A stretch of 37,953 bases of DNA from Bacteroidales bacterium (GTDB lineage Bacteria; Bacteroidota; Bacteroidia; Bacteroidales; UBA3824). Below, one piece after another: positions 1 to 8,464 of the stretch. The stretch spans positions 1 to 37,953 of the forward strand of contig JAGCYI010000162.1 of assembly GCA_017960885.1 (NCBI GenBank), given 5' to 3'. Below the pieces are notes generated by a model. That model saw only the letters and a program-made list of their open reading frames with translations, was not told the DNA's origin and made no database searches. Positions within the stretch are counted from its first letter, which is position 1. Each line of letters begins with the position of its first letter. The position numbers were made by a program, and so were the translations under genes.

Positions 1-1
1 A

Positions 2-1963
2 GATCCTTCGCGTATCAACATCACTGCCAACGGAATTCCCGTCAACGATGCCGAAAGTGCTCAGGTTTATTGGGTTAATATGGCAGACTTTGCGTCAAGC
101 ACCAAAAGTCTTCAAATTCAGCGCGGCGTGGGCACTTCAACAAATGGTTCAGGTGCTTTTGGCGCAACTCTTAATATGCAAACCGAAAGCGTTGGTCAAG
201 ATGCTTACGCACAGGTAGATGCAAGCGCTGGTTCGTACGGCACTCACAAAGAAACCGTTCGTTTCAGCAGCGGACTTTTAAAAGATCATTGGGGCGTTCA
301 AGGTCGTGTATCTAACATTCATTCAGATGGTTACTTAGACCGCGCCCGCACCGACCTTCAATCATATTTTTTGCAAGCAGGATATTTCTCAAATAATACT
401 GTGGTTAAATTGGTGAATTTCAGCGGTCAAGAGGAAACTTACCACGCTTGGAACTACACTTCTAAGTATGAGCAGGAACTTTTCGGTCGCCGCTACAATT
501 CGTGCGGCATTATGGAATACGACGAAAACTACACACCTATAAAATTTTATGACGACCAAATCGACAAGTACAAACAGCAAAACTTTCAACTTTTGTTAGA
601 TAAATTCATCAATAAGTTCTTGACATTCAACGCAGGACTGCATTACACCCACGGCTACGGATACTATCAAGAATACAAGATGGACAAGGAACTTGCTGGA
701 TATGGCATTGTAGACGATTGGGATGTAAAATCCGACCTTATCCGCAAAAAAGAGATGGAAAACGATTTCTTCGGCGCTGTTGGCTCGCTCAATTTCGACA
801 ACAAAAAAGGGTTAACTGCCACACTCGGAGGCGGTTGGAACAAATACGACGGCGACCATTTTGGTCACGTACTTTGGATAAAATTAAGCGACCAAAATCC
901 CAACTTCAAATATTACAACAACAATGGTCTTAAAATCGACGGAAATATCTATGGCAAGGTCAACTATCAGATAACCAACTTTTTGAGTGCATTTATCGAC
1001 CTTCAATACCGCCATACAAGCATCAAGATGAACGGTCCGAGCGATGAATATGGCGACAACGGTCCGCTTATTTTTGCCGAAACCCACCGCTACGACTTTT
1101 TCAACCCCAAAGGTGGCATTTTTGCCGACATCACCAACCAAGACAAAATTTATGCTTCGGTGGCAGTTGCACACAAAGAACCCACCCGAAACGATTTTGA
1201 AGACAACATCGGCGCCGACCTCAAAGCCGAACAACTCAACGACTTTGAAATTGGCTACAAACGCCTTGGAGCAACATTTTCGGCTGGCGTAAACTATTAT
1301 TATATGTATTACAAAAACCAATTTGTATTAACAGGTCAACTCAACGAAATTGGCGAAATGATTGCATCAAACGACAATTCTGGTCGCAGTTACCGCGCAG
1401 GTGTGGAACTTGAAGCCGCTTACAAACCCGTGGATTGGTTTCGTTGGGATGTTAACGCCACTTTCAGCCGCAACCGCAACAAGCATTACACTGTAACATT
1501 CACCGACCCAGACACTTGGGATTCGTCTGCACCTTACGATATGGGCAGCACTCCCACATCTTTCTCGCCCGAAGTTATTGCCAACAATATTTTTACTTTT
1601 ACCAAAGGCAGATTTAATGCTTCTATCTTAACGCGATTTGTAGGTAAACAGTATCTAAACAACTATGGCATAGACTATTACCAATACGACGGAAAAGAAT
1701 ACGCTATGTTTTTAGATAAATTTACCACCACCGACATCGACCTTTCGTACACATTTAATTTCAGAGTACCCAAGTCGTTAACTCTCGGATTATCAATCTA
1801 CAACGTATTTTCAGCCGAATACGACAACAACGGTTGGACATACTGCGAACTTGCTAAAAACGCTAACGGTAGCATTTACGCTTGGAGCACCGACGAATAC
1901 GAAGCCGGTTTTGCTCCCTCTGCACCGATTAATTTCTTGGTTCACGCAAGCATAAGATTTTAA
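2..1963 (+). CDS. TonB-dependent outer-membrane receptor (5' truncated), probably for thiamine
   Basis: The reading frame is open from base 2, so the gene begins outside the window; the first ATG at 80 is internal. The visible N-terminus reads like the end of a plug domain (RINITANGIPVNDAES, then IQRGVGTSTNGSGAFGATLNM-type residues). The rest is a long beta-barrel rich in aromatic residues that ends in a terminal Phe (HASIRF), as expected for a BAM substrate. The protein would import a scarce ligand across the outer membrane using TonB energy. Nine bases later comes a PnuC-family permease and then thiamine pyrophosphokinase, a neighbourhood known in Bacteroidetes as a thiamine uptake cassette. 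The ligand is therefore inferred from context, not from the receptor itself. A TPP riboswitch would be expected upstream, outside the window. Confidence 0.93.
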   Translation, partial: DPSRINITANGIPVNDAESAQVYWVNMADFASSTKSLQIQRGVGTSTNGSGAFGATLNMQTESVGQDAYAQVDASAGSYGTHKETVRFSSGLLKDHWGVQGRVSNIHSDGYLDRARTDLQSYFLQAGYFSNNTVVKLVNFSGQEETYHAWNYTSKYEQELFGRRYNSCGIMEYDENYTPIKFYDDQIDKYKQQNFQLLLDKFINKFLTFNAGLHYTHGYGYYQEYKMDKELAGYGIVDDWDVKSDLIRKKEMENDFFGAVGSLNFDNKKGLTATLGGGWNKYDGDHFGHVLWIKLSDQNPNFKYYNNNGLKIDGNIYGKVNYQITNFLSAFIDLQYRHTSIKMNGPSDEYGDNGPLIFAETHRYDFFNPKGGIFADITNQDKIYASVAVAHKEPTRNDFEDNIGADLKAEQLNDFEIGYKRLGATFSAGVNYYYMYYKNQFVLTGQLNEIGEMIASNDNSGRSYRAGVELEAAYKPVDWFRWDVNATFSRNRNKHYTVTFTDPDTWDSSAPYDMGSTPTSFSPEVIANNIFTFTKGRFNASILTRFVGKQYLNNYGIDYYQYDGKEYAMFLDKFTTTDIDLSYTFNFRVPKSLTLGLSIYNVFSAEYDNNGWTYCELAKNANGSIYAWSTDEYEAGFAPSAPINFLVHASIRF

Positions 1964-1972
1964 CAAGCTATT

Positions 1973-2572
1973 ATGGCAGAGTATTTTCAAGAAAACTGGT
2001 TAGAAATCGTCGGCTCGATTATTGGCTTTGTGTATCTATGGCAAGAGGTAAAAGCCTCTATATGGCTGTGGTTCACGGGAATAATTATGCCGGCGATTTA
2101 TACTATAGTGTATTACAAAAGCGGACTTTATGCCGATTTTGGAATTCAAATCTATTACATTGTTGCCGCCATTTACGGTTTTATGGTTTGGAAATTTGGT
2201 AAAAAAGATGACAAGAAAGACGAACTTAAGATTGTGCATACCACTGCACGTCAGGCTGTTGTGCTGGTTACAATTTCGGCTTTGGTTTTTATTCCAATTT
2301 ATTTAATTTTGACCAATTTTACCGACAGCAATGTCCCGGTTTTCGACTCGGCAACCACAGCCCTAAGCGTTGTAGCATTGTGGATGTTGGCCAAAAAACA
2401 CGTGGAGCAATGGTTGGTGTGGATTGTCGTAGATGGCTTAAGTTCAGGACTTTACTTCTACAAAGGAATCTACTTTACAGCTGTGCTTTACTTAGTTTAC
2501 ACAATAGTTGCTGTTTACGGTTACAAAAAATGGAACTTAATGGAAAAACAACAATACGATGATAACATTTGA
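1973..2572 (+). CDS. pnuC: PnuC/PnuT-family vitamin permease, probably thiamine
   Basis: A 199-residue polytopic inner-membrane protein of the PnuC family, with about seven hydrophobic segments. The family signature WxxW is seen as WLVW at residues 147-150, followed by a conserved-looking VDGLSSGLYFYKG segment. PnuC proteins move unphosphorylated vitamin precursors by facilitated diffusion, and trapping by a downstream kinase makes uptake effectively one-way. PnuC itself takes nicotinamide riboside, but paralogues next to thiamine pyrophosphokinase (PnuT) take thiamine. Here the gene overlaps the TPK start by 14 bp and follows the receptor by 9 bp, so thiamine is the likely substrate. Substrate assignment is an inference from context. 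Confidence 0.93.
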   Translation: MAEYFQENWLEIVGSIIGFVYLWQEVKASIWLWFTGIIMPAIYTIVYYKSGLYADFGIQIYYIVAAIYGFMVWKFGKKDDKKDELKIVHTTARQAVVLVTISALVFIPIYLILTNFTDSNVPVFDSATTALSVVALWMLAKKHVEQWLVWIVVDGLSSGLYFYKGIYFTAVLYLVYTIVAVYGYKKWNLMEKQQYDDNI

Positions 2573-3185
2573 TTTTCAACCAGATACAGTTATTCTCGGC
2601 GGCGGCACTTATCCGATGCACCCCATTCCGCTTGGCATTTTGCAAAATGCTCCCCGTGTGCAATGTTGCGACGGTGCGGCTCAGGAATATATCTCTCGTG
2701 GCAACACTCCTTGGCGAATCATCGGCGACGGCGACTCTATGTCCGACGAAATACGCATGCAATTTGCCGACCGTATACGCATTTTCTCGGAGCAGGAGAC
2801 CAACGACCAAACCAAAAATGTGCTCTACGCACACCGTCACGGTGCAAAAAAAATTGCCATAGTAGGCGCAACAGGTCGCCGCGAAGACCATACCATCGGC
2901 AATATCAGCCTTTTGACCGAATACAACAAAATGGGTCTCGAAGTGCGCATCTACACCGACAACGGAATGTTTGTAATATGCAATGGCACAACCACTTTTG
3001 GCGTAAAAACTGGCTCGCAGATTTCTATTTTTAATTGGAAAGCCCACGGTTTCAAAGGCGAAAACCTCCGTTACCCTCTCAGCGATTTTGACGCACTTTG
3101 GATGGGCACGCTCAATGAAGCCACAGATAATACAGTAACTATCTATGCCGAAGGGATTTATATTGTGTATTTAAACTTTTCCTAA
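2559..3185 (+). CDS. thiN: Thiamine pyrophosphokinase
   Basis: A 208-residue protein that would convert thiamine and ATP to thiamine diphosphate in the cytoplasm, trapping imported thiamine. The catalytic-domain motifs are present: CDGA at 37-40, GDGDS at 56-60, ETNDQTK at 80-86 (acidic, Mg/ATP-binding) and GATGRREDHTIGN at 103-115. The second half is the smaller beta-rich thiamine-binding domain. The start overlaps the permease gene by 14 bp, which suggests translational coupling. Its last 15 bases overlap the 3' end of the convergent MATE gene. The family is recognised with high certainty; the physiological role fits the preceding transporter and receptor. Confidence 0.95.
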   Translation: MITFDFQPDTVILGGGTYPMHPIPLGILQNAPRVQCCDGAAQEYISRGNTPWRIIGDGDSMSDEIRMQFADRIRIFSEQETNDQTKNVLYAHRHGAKKIAIVGATGRREDHTIGNISLLTEYNKMGLEVRIYTDNGMFVICNGTTTFGVKTGSQISIFNWKAHGFKGENLRYPLSDFDALWMGTLNEATDNTVTIYAEGIYIVYLNFS

Positions 3186-4520
3186 ACGTCGAAAAAACCG
3201 CCAAGTTACTACACTACAAAGCGCTGCCGACAGAATATCCGACACCGCCTGACATATCTCCACGCCGGTGATTCCAAAAAAATGCGGCAAAATCAATATC
3301 AGCGGAATAAAGAACATTCCTTGACGCGAAATAGAGGTAATGCTTGCCCAAAACCTTTCGCCAGTGGTTTGCAAAAGCATATTTGCCAAAATCACCAACG
3401 CGCTAAACGGCATCGAAAAGCAGAGAAAACGCAAAGCAGTGCTGCCGATTTCCACTACCAAAGGGCTCTCTGTTTGGAATAGTCCCACAATCTCTTCGGC
3501 AAATATCCAGCAAGTGATAGCGCCGGTTACCAAAATGCCAGTGCATACGGCGAGCGAAAAAAAGTAACTTTTGCGCACTCTCGCATAATTGCCGGCACCG
3601 TAGGCAAATCCGCAGACAGGCTGAAAACCTTGTCCAAACCCTGCCACAAGCGAACCCACAAGCCAGTTTACACGTCCCACAACCGACATTGCTGCCACAG
3701 CCGCGTCGCCGTAAACACCTCCTGCACGATTGAGTAGGATAGTGGCGGCGGCACTGCATCCTTGGCGGAAAAGCGAAGGAAGGCCTGTGGTAAGTATCAG
3801 TGTATAAGTGGATAACTGTTTTGAAATATATTCCTTACCCAAACGCAGCATACTATTTTTGCCCAAAAGCGCAAAGAGCATTACTCCGGCACTAATCACC
3901 TGACACAGCACCGTAGAGAGCGCCGCGCCCGAAATGCCCATATCTAATGTAAAGATAAATATAGGGTCGAGAAGAATATTCAGCAACGCGCCCGACACTA
4001 TGCCCGTCATTGCAAAAAACGATTTGCCTTGCGCCCGTAGCAAGTTGTTGAATACAAACGAACAGCACGAAAAAGGAGCACCCCAAAAAATTATCACCGA
4101 ATACTCTTTGGCGTAGGGCAAAATGGTAGGAGTGGAGCCGAGACTTTCCATTATACCACGGTTAAACAACAGTCCCACAGCGGTTAACAACAATCCCGCG
4201 ATAATAGCAGAGAGCGTTGCCGAACTTGCCACCACATCGGCGTCGCGGTTTTTTCTCTGACCCAAAAAACGCGAAATATTGCTTCCTGCGCCCATACCAA
4301 TCCAGAAACCCACAGCCTGAATCATAGACACCACAGGCAGGCACACGCCCGTTGCTCCCGTTGCGCTATCGCCAAGATGCGACACAAACCAAGTGTCGGC
4401 GGTGTTGTATATCGCCGAAGTCATCATACTCAGCACCGTAGGCCACGCCAAGGAGGGTATCAGCCGCGACACGGGGGTGAGCATCATCTTTTGGTATTGT
4501 TGTTCCTGAGTGTCTGCCAT
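3171..4520 (-). CDS. MATE-family efflux transporter
   Basis: A 449-residue protein with about twelve hydrophobic segments in two repeated halves, the MATE (DinF/NorM-like) layout. The N-terminal half carries the usual AWPTVLSMMTSAIYNTADTW helix and a GxGAGSNISRFLGQ segment. Such proteins export cationic drugs or metabolites in exchange for Na+ or H+. Its substrate cannot be told from sequence. It converges on thiamine pyrophosphokinase with a 15-bp overlap and no room for a terminator. Upstream on its strand a TAAATTTG -7-like box lies at 4534-4541. It is unlikely to be part of the thiamine operon because it is on the opposite strand. Confidence 0.93.
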   Translation of the reverse strand: MADTQEQQYQKMMLTPVSRLIPSLAWPTVLSMMTSAIYNTADTWFVSHLGDSATGATGVCLPVVSMIQAVGFWIGMGAGSNISRFLGQRKNRDADVVASSATLSAIIAGLLLTAVGLLFNRGIMESLGSTPTILPYAKEYSVIIFWGAPFSCCSFVFNNLLRAQGKSFFAMTGIVSGALLNILLDPIFIFTLDMGISGAALSTVLCQVISAGVMLFALLGKNSMLRLGKEYISKQLSTYTLILTTGLPSLFRQGCSAAATILLNRAGGVYGDAAVAAMSVVGRVNWLVGSLVAGFGQGFQPVCGFAYGAGNYARVRKSYFFSLAVCTGILVTGAITCWIFAEEIVGLFQTESPLVVEIGSTALRFLCFSMPFSALVILANMLLQTTGERFWASITSISRQGMFFIPLILILPHFFGITGVEICQAVSDILSAALCSVVTWRFFRRLGKV

Positions 4521-4620
4521 AATTTATTGATTGCAAATTTAAAAAAAATTGTGCCGTTGAAATATTTTTACATATATTTGCGTCGAAAAAAATGTTTTTT
4601 AATTTTAAAATATCACGACA

Positions 4621-5220
4621 ATGAAAAAACTTCTAACAATCGTTGCCCTCATGGTATTGGGCGCAACAACCTCATTTGCACAACTCGGTCTCCGTGCAGG
4701 AGTAAATTTCAACAACATCGGTAAAGACGCCAAAGACGATCCACTCATTAAAGCAGAAAACAAAACAGGTTTTCACGTTGGTGCTGTATACAACATGGAC
4801 CTTATCGGTTCGTTCTCTTTAGAACCCGGATTGTATTTTTCTCAGAAAGGTTTCAAACTCAACGACGATGATGCCAATATGAACTACCTTGAACTTCCTG
4901 TAAATGTAAAGTTCAAAATGGTAGACCTTTCGGCTCTCGCCATTGACGCTCACCTCGGACCATTCGCAGCACTCGGACTCGGAGGTAAATTAAAAGACGA
5001 TAACGGTGATTGGCATCTGTTCGACAAGGATGAAGGTGATTGCAACCGCTTCGACTTTGGTTTACAGATGGGTCTCGGCGCAGTAATTTTGAACAAAATC
5101 TACGCTGGTGTGCACTACGACATGAGTCTCACTAAAATCAATGAAGCAGACGGTCTTAAAAAAGATAACATTAAAGAGAAAAACCACGTTTGGATGCTTT
5201 CCGTTGGTTTGAATTTCTAA
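4621..5220 (+). CDS. Outer-membrane beta-barrel protein, array member 1
   Basis: A 199-residue protein with a clear Sec signal peptide (cleavage likely after TSFA, leaving Q). The mature part alternates amphipathic strands of the PorT/OmpA-like small barrel type (OMP_b-brl family) and ends in terminal Phe (SVGLNF). It is the first of six related genes on this strand and the most divergent. It shares the layout LRAGVNF, LEPGLYFSQKG, NYLELPVN, LGPFAALGLGGK and RFDFG with the others but lacks their Cys pair. The next gene starts 14 bp downstream. A TATATTTG -7-like box is at 4573-4580. The specific function is unknown. Confidence 0.9.
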   Translation: MKKLLTIVALMVLGATTSFAQLGLRAGVNFNNIGKDAKDDPLIKAENKTGFHVGAVYNMDLIGSFSLEPGLYFSQKGFKLNDDDANMNYLELPVNVKFKMVDLSALAIDAHLGPFAALGLGGKLKDDNGDWHLFDKDEGDCNRFDFGLQMGLGAVILNKIYAGVHYDMSLTKINEADGLKKDNIKEKNHVWMLSVGLNF

Positions 5221-5234
5221 ATAAAATATAGACA

Positions 5235-5825
5235 ATGAGAAAGGTATTAGTTTTATTTGCTTTAATAGCAATCTCTCTATCGGCTGCCAACGCCCAGGAC
5301 TTCTGCCTCCGCGCCGGCATGAACCTTGCCAACCACATTGGCGACACTGATTCTTACAAACAAGTTAAAGTCGGTCTCAATGCCGGAGTCACCGTTGATT
5401 TCGAAGTGATCGACGATTTGTATTTCCGTCCAGGATTGCTTCTCTCAATGAAAGGCGGTAGAAACAACCAAGGTGACGACTTGTTTTGCAACCAGAATTA
5501 TCTTGAAGTTCCGTTGTTCTTTGCATACAAATTAGACATCAACCGCAATTTGGGTATCGATTTTCAAACAGGTCCATATCTGGGTTTAGGTATGTTTGGC
5601 AAAACCAAGAACAAAACAAAAGACTACGATTGGAAAACTTTCAAGCGTAAAGGCAACAACGCAGTTCACCGTTTCGACTTCGGTTGGAATTTCGCCGCAG
5701 GAGTTGATGTCGACCAGTTCTATTTCGGCTTCGGCTATGAATTCGGATTCCTGAAACTCTACGATTACAATAACTGGAAACCGAAAAACGGCTGCTTTAT
5801 GTTCAACTTCGGATATTACTTGTAA
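5235..5825 (+). CDS. Outer-membrane beta-barrel protein, array member 2
   Basis: A 196-residue paralogue with signal peptide (SLSAANAQD, cleavage near residue 20). It carries the array signature: DFCLRAGMNL at the mature N-terminus, FRPGLLLSMKGG, NYLEVPLFFAYK, IDFQTGPYLGLG, HRFDFGWNFAAG and a C-terminal NGCFMFNFGYYL strand. The lengths and strand pattern suggest an eight-stranded barrel. Cys residues sit near both ends of the mature protein. It follows member 1 by 14 bp and is followed by a strong terminator, so members 1 and 2 probably form one transcription unit. No function can be assigned beyond an outer-membrane barrel. Confidence 0.9.
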   Translation: MRKVLVLFALIAISLSAANAQDFCLRAGMNLANHIGDTDSYKQVKVGLNAGVTVDFEVIDDLYFRPGLLLSMKGGRNNQGDDLFCNQNYLEVPLFFAYKLDINRNLGIDFQTGPYLGLGMFGKTKNKTKDYDWKTFKRKGNNAVHRFDFGWNFAAGVDVDQFYFGFGYEFGFLKLYDYNNWKPKNGCFMFNFGYYL

Positions 5826-5850
5826 AAGTAAAATCTTATCTCTACATAAC

Positions 5851-5884
5851 GCCCTGACATCAATGTCCTTGTCAGGGCTTTTTT
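5851..5884 (+). terminator. Rho-independent terminator inside the barrel array
   Basis: A perfect 9-bp stem, GCCCTGACA at 5851-5859 paired with TGTCAGGGC at 5870-5878, with a 10-nt loop and a run of six T at 5879-5884. It lies 25 bp after array member 2 and separates members 1-2 from members 3-6. Confidence 0.85.
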
Positions 5885-5917
5885 CCAAAAAAAACTACTA
5901 ACAAAAAAACTACTGAC

Positions 5918-6526
5918 ATGAAAAGACTACTATCAACTATCGCTATCATTTTAATAATTTCTGGAGCAAATGCCCAAGATACCCACGACATTATCTGTCT
6001 CCGCACAGGCTGCAACCTTGCACGCCACATCGACGACGCTAAAACTTCTTCAAAAATAAAAATGGGCATCAATGCCGGACTCACTGTAGATTTTGAAATC
6101 TTCAACAATTTTTTTGCTCGCCCCGGCATTATGTTTAGTATGAAGGGTGCTCGCTACGACAATTACGACCAAGTAGAAAACCTCAACTATTTTGAACTCC
6201 CGCTTTTGGTGGCTTACAAAATCAACATCACCAACAATCTTGTGGCAGACCTTCAAACAGGTCCATACCTTGCAGGAGGTGCTTTTGGAATGGTTAAACG
6301 CCACGAACCTAAATATTTTGAATATAGGGCTTTTAAACGTTACAACAATGATGAATACCGTCGTTTTGATATCGGATGGAATTTTGGCGTAGGCGTAATT
6401 CTTAAAAAACACTATTATTTCGGCTTTGGCTACGACCTTGGATTCCGCCTTTTGCACGAACCCGACTATATGACTTGGCATCAAAAAAACGGCTGCTCTA
6501 TGATCAACATTGGATACTATTTGTAA
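5918..6526 (+). CDS. Outer-membrane beta-barrel protein, array member 3
   Basis: A 202-residue paralogue with signal peptide (IISGANAQD). The array signature is complete: ICLRTGCNLARHI, FARPGIMFSMKGA, NYFELPLLVAYK, ADLQTGPYLAGG, RRFDIGWNFGVG, YFGFGYDLGFRLL and NGCSMINIGYYL. It starts 34 bp after the internal terminator and so needs its own promoter; I do not see a convincing two-box promoter in that short gap. It carries one extra Cys (CNL) next to the conserved N-terminal Cys. Members 3 to 6 are spaced by 18, 24 and 21 bp and are probably co-transcribed. Confidence 0.9.
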   Translation: MKRLLSTIAIILIISGANAQDTHDIICLRTGCNLARHIDDAKTSSKIKMGINAGLTVDFEIFNNFFARPGIMFSMKGARYDNYDQVENLNYFELPLLVAYKINITNNLVADLQTGPYLAGGAFGMVKRHEPKYFEYRAFKRYNNDEYRRFDIGWNFGVGVILKKHYYFGFGYDLGFRLLHEPDYMTWHQKNGCSMINIGYYL

Positions 6527-6544
6527 ACCTATAATACTCTCACA

Positions 6545-7123
6545 ATGAAAAAACTAACATTAATTATCGCCATAATTGTTTCAACAGTTTCGGCGGCTTT
6601 TTCGCAACATATATGTGCACGGGCAGGATTAAACATCACCAAGTTTATCAGCGACGCCAACATTTTCACCACCGTAAAACCTGGTGCAAACGCCGGTCTC
6701 ACAGTAGATTTGGCACTCGGCAAGGATTTCTTTTTTCGTCCCGGTGTGATGTTTACGATGAAAGGCGCACATTACGACAACAGCCGTTACGATAATCTCA
6801 ACTATCTTGAACTCCCCCTTCTGATGGCTTACAAAGAGCGTGTGGGGCACAATATGGCTGTGGATTTTCAAACTGGACCGTATCTTTCGGTAGGCATTTC
6901 TGGCAAAATCAACAAAAAGGCTGAGAACTACGCCGTGCCTTCTTTTGTAAACGAATATCGTAAGTTTGATTTCGGTTGGAATTTTGGAATGGGCTTGGAT
7001 ATCAATAAGTTTACTATCGGTATCGCCTACGACTGCGGATTGTACAAACTCCGCGACCATTACAATCAGGATGTGCAAAAAAACGGCTGCCTGATGATTA
7101 ACTTCGGATACTATTTCTTTTAA
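6545..7123 (+). CDS. Outer-membrane beta-barrel protein, array member 4
   Basis: A 192-residue paralogue, signal peptide ending near SAAFSQ. Signature segments are ICARAGLNI, FRPGVMFTMKGA, NYLELPLLMAYK, VDFQTGPYLSVG, RKFDFGWNFGMG and NGCLMINFGYYFF. The DNA coding for the start of its signal peptide shares 19 identical bases (6552-6570) with member 5 (7158-7176), which points to recent duplication or gene conversion. It follows member 3 by 18 bp. The role is unknown, as for the rest of the array. Confidence 0.9.
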   Translation: MKKLTLIIAIIVSTVSAAFSQHICARAGLNITKFISDANIFTTVKPGANAGLTVDLALGKDFFFRPGVMFTMKGAHYDNSRYDNLNYLELPLLMAYKERVGHNMAVDFQTGPYLSVGISGKINKKAENYAVPSFVNEYRKFDFGWNFGMGLDINKFTIGIAYDCGLYKLRDHYNQDVQKNGCLMINFGYYFF

Positions 7124-7147
7124 ATCAACATTTTATAATATCAAACA

Positions 7148-7825
7148 ATGAAAAAACAACTAACATTAATTATCGCTACTGCGGCATTAGCAGTTTCCAC
7201 CGCCACGGCTCAGGATTTTGGAGTAAGGGCGGGCGCTAACATTGCCAAATGGGTAGGCGATGCCAACGAGCACGTTGACCAGCGCACATGCTTCAATGTG
7301 GCTATCATAGCCGACTTGAACTTTCACAAGGATTTCTATTTCCGCCCGGGTGTTATGTACAACCAGAAAGGCGGGCGTTATTGGAACGACGTTTACACAG
7401 AATTTGGCGTTCATGAAGGTCACGATTTTTTCTACAATCAAAACTACCTCGAATTCCCGCTCTGCGTGGCTTACAAACGCAAGATGAGCCAAAACGTTTC
7501 AATTGATTTCCAAACTGGAGCGTACATAGCCTTTGGTATTCACGGCAAAACAAAAGTGGAATACAAAAAATCACCAGAACATAATTTTGAGTACGACATG
7601 TTTCGCAAATGCGGCGAGGAGATGATAGGCACACAAGCTAAGCGTTTCGACTTTGGTTGGAATCTTGCCCTTGGCGTTAATTTCAAAAAATACTACCTCG
7701 GTGTAGGCTACGACATTGGATTAATGCCAATTCACGATTGTCACGAATTTATGATTATTGACCATTGGAAACCTCACAACAGCTGTGTGATGATCAACTT
7801 AGGATACTATTTCTTATCTCTCTAA
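7148..7825 (+). CDS. Outer-membrane beta-barrel protein, array member 5
   Basis: The longest member at 225 residues, with signal peptide (STATAQD). It keeps FRPGVMYNQKGG, NYLEFPLCVAYK, IDFQTGAYIAFG, KRFDFGWNLALG, YLGVGYDIGLMPI and NSCVMINLGYYF, but the conserved N-terminal Cys is replaced by Gly (DFGVRAGANI). The extra length lies in segments between the predicted strands, around residues 75-95 and 140-165, and near the C-terminus. These would be loops of the barrel, so this copy may present a different surface. It starts 24 bp after member 4. Confidence 0.9.
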   Translation: MKKQLTLIIATAALAVSTATAQDFGVRAGANIAKWVGDANEHVDQRTCFNVAIIADLNFHKDFYFRPGVMYNQKGGRYWNDVYTEFGVHEGHDFFYNQNYLEFPLCVAYKRKMSQNVSIDFQTGAYIAFGIHGKTKVEYKKSPEHNFEYDMFRKCGEEMIGTQAKRFDFGWNLALGVNFKKYYLGVGYDIGLMPIHDCHEFMIIDHWKPHNSCVMINLGYYFLSL

Positions 7826-7846
7826 CAATCTCAAAACTTACTTAAA

Positions 7847-8464
7847 ATGAAAAGGATATTAACATTATTAGTATTAATAACACTCTCTATATCAGCATAT
7901 TCGCAAAAAGATTTATGTTTCCGCACAGGATTGAACCTTGCCAAGCACCGTGGCGACGTGTTCCCCAAAAACACATACAAAATAGGTTTAAACGCCGGTT
8001 TTACCTACGATATAGAAATCATGAACAACCTCTTTTTCCGTCCAGGATTGTATTTTACTATCAAAGGCACACGCAATCAGATTAAGCACGACAACAATTC
8101 TCCGTGGATCAAATGCGATTACAACCAAAACGATGTTGAGATGCCGCTCTTAATTGCCTATAAGATAAAAGCCAACAGCACTTTTGCCATTGATTTTCAG
8201 GCAGGACCATACATTGCATACGGCTTCGGAGGTCACCAAAAACAGCGTCCCGGCAAATTTAAACAACGCACGTTTGAACGCCACAACAACGAAAGTGAAG
8301 GATACTTCCGCCGGCTCGACGTGGGTTTCAACTTTGGCGCAGGAATCGATATCAACCGTTTTTATGTAGGCGCGGCATTTGATTTGGGCTTATTGAAACT
8401 TCGTGAATCTCAACGCGTTCTCAAACCCAACTGCCTGATGTTCAACGTGGGATATTATCTATAG
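7847..8464 (+). CDS. Outer-membrane beta-barrel protein, array member 6
   Basis: A 205-residue paralogue with signal peptide (SISAYSQ). It shows LCFRTGLNLAKH, FRPGLYFTIKGT, VEMPLLIAYK, IDFQAGPYIAYG, RRLDVGFNFGAG, YVGAAFDLGLLKL and PNCLMFNVGYYL. Both Cys positions are kept. The last gene of the array, it overlaps the 3' end of the convergent LuxR-type regulator by 6 bp, so transcription from either side would run into the other gene. Membership of the array is certain from the motifs; biological role unknown. Confidence 0.9.
   Translation: MKRILTLLVLITLSISAYSQKDLCFRTGLNLAKHRGDVFPKNTYKIGLNAGFTYDIEIMNNLFFRPGLYFTIKGTRNQIKHDNNSPWIKCDYNQNDVEMPLLIAYKIKANSTFAIDFQAGPYIAYGFGGHQKQRPGKFKQRTFERHNNESEGYFRRLDVGFNFGAGIDINRFYVGAAFDLGLLKLRESQRVLKPNCLMFNVGYYL

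Noticed and set aside
884..1321. 145-codon open frame opposite the TonB receptor
   Set aside because: Composition and position are those of an antisense shadow of the barrel-coding region.
2475..3047. 190-codon minus-strand open frame opposite thiamine pyrophosphokinase
   Set aside because: The plus strand encodes all TPK motifs; the antisense product resembles nothing.
4621..8464. Barrel array as a phase-variable locus with invertible promoters
   Set aside because: I found no inverted repeats flanking the intergenic regions and no site-specific recombinase gene in the window.
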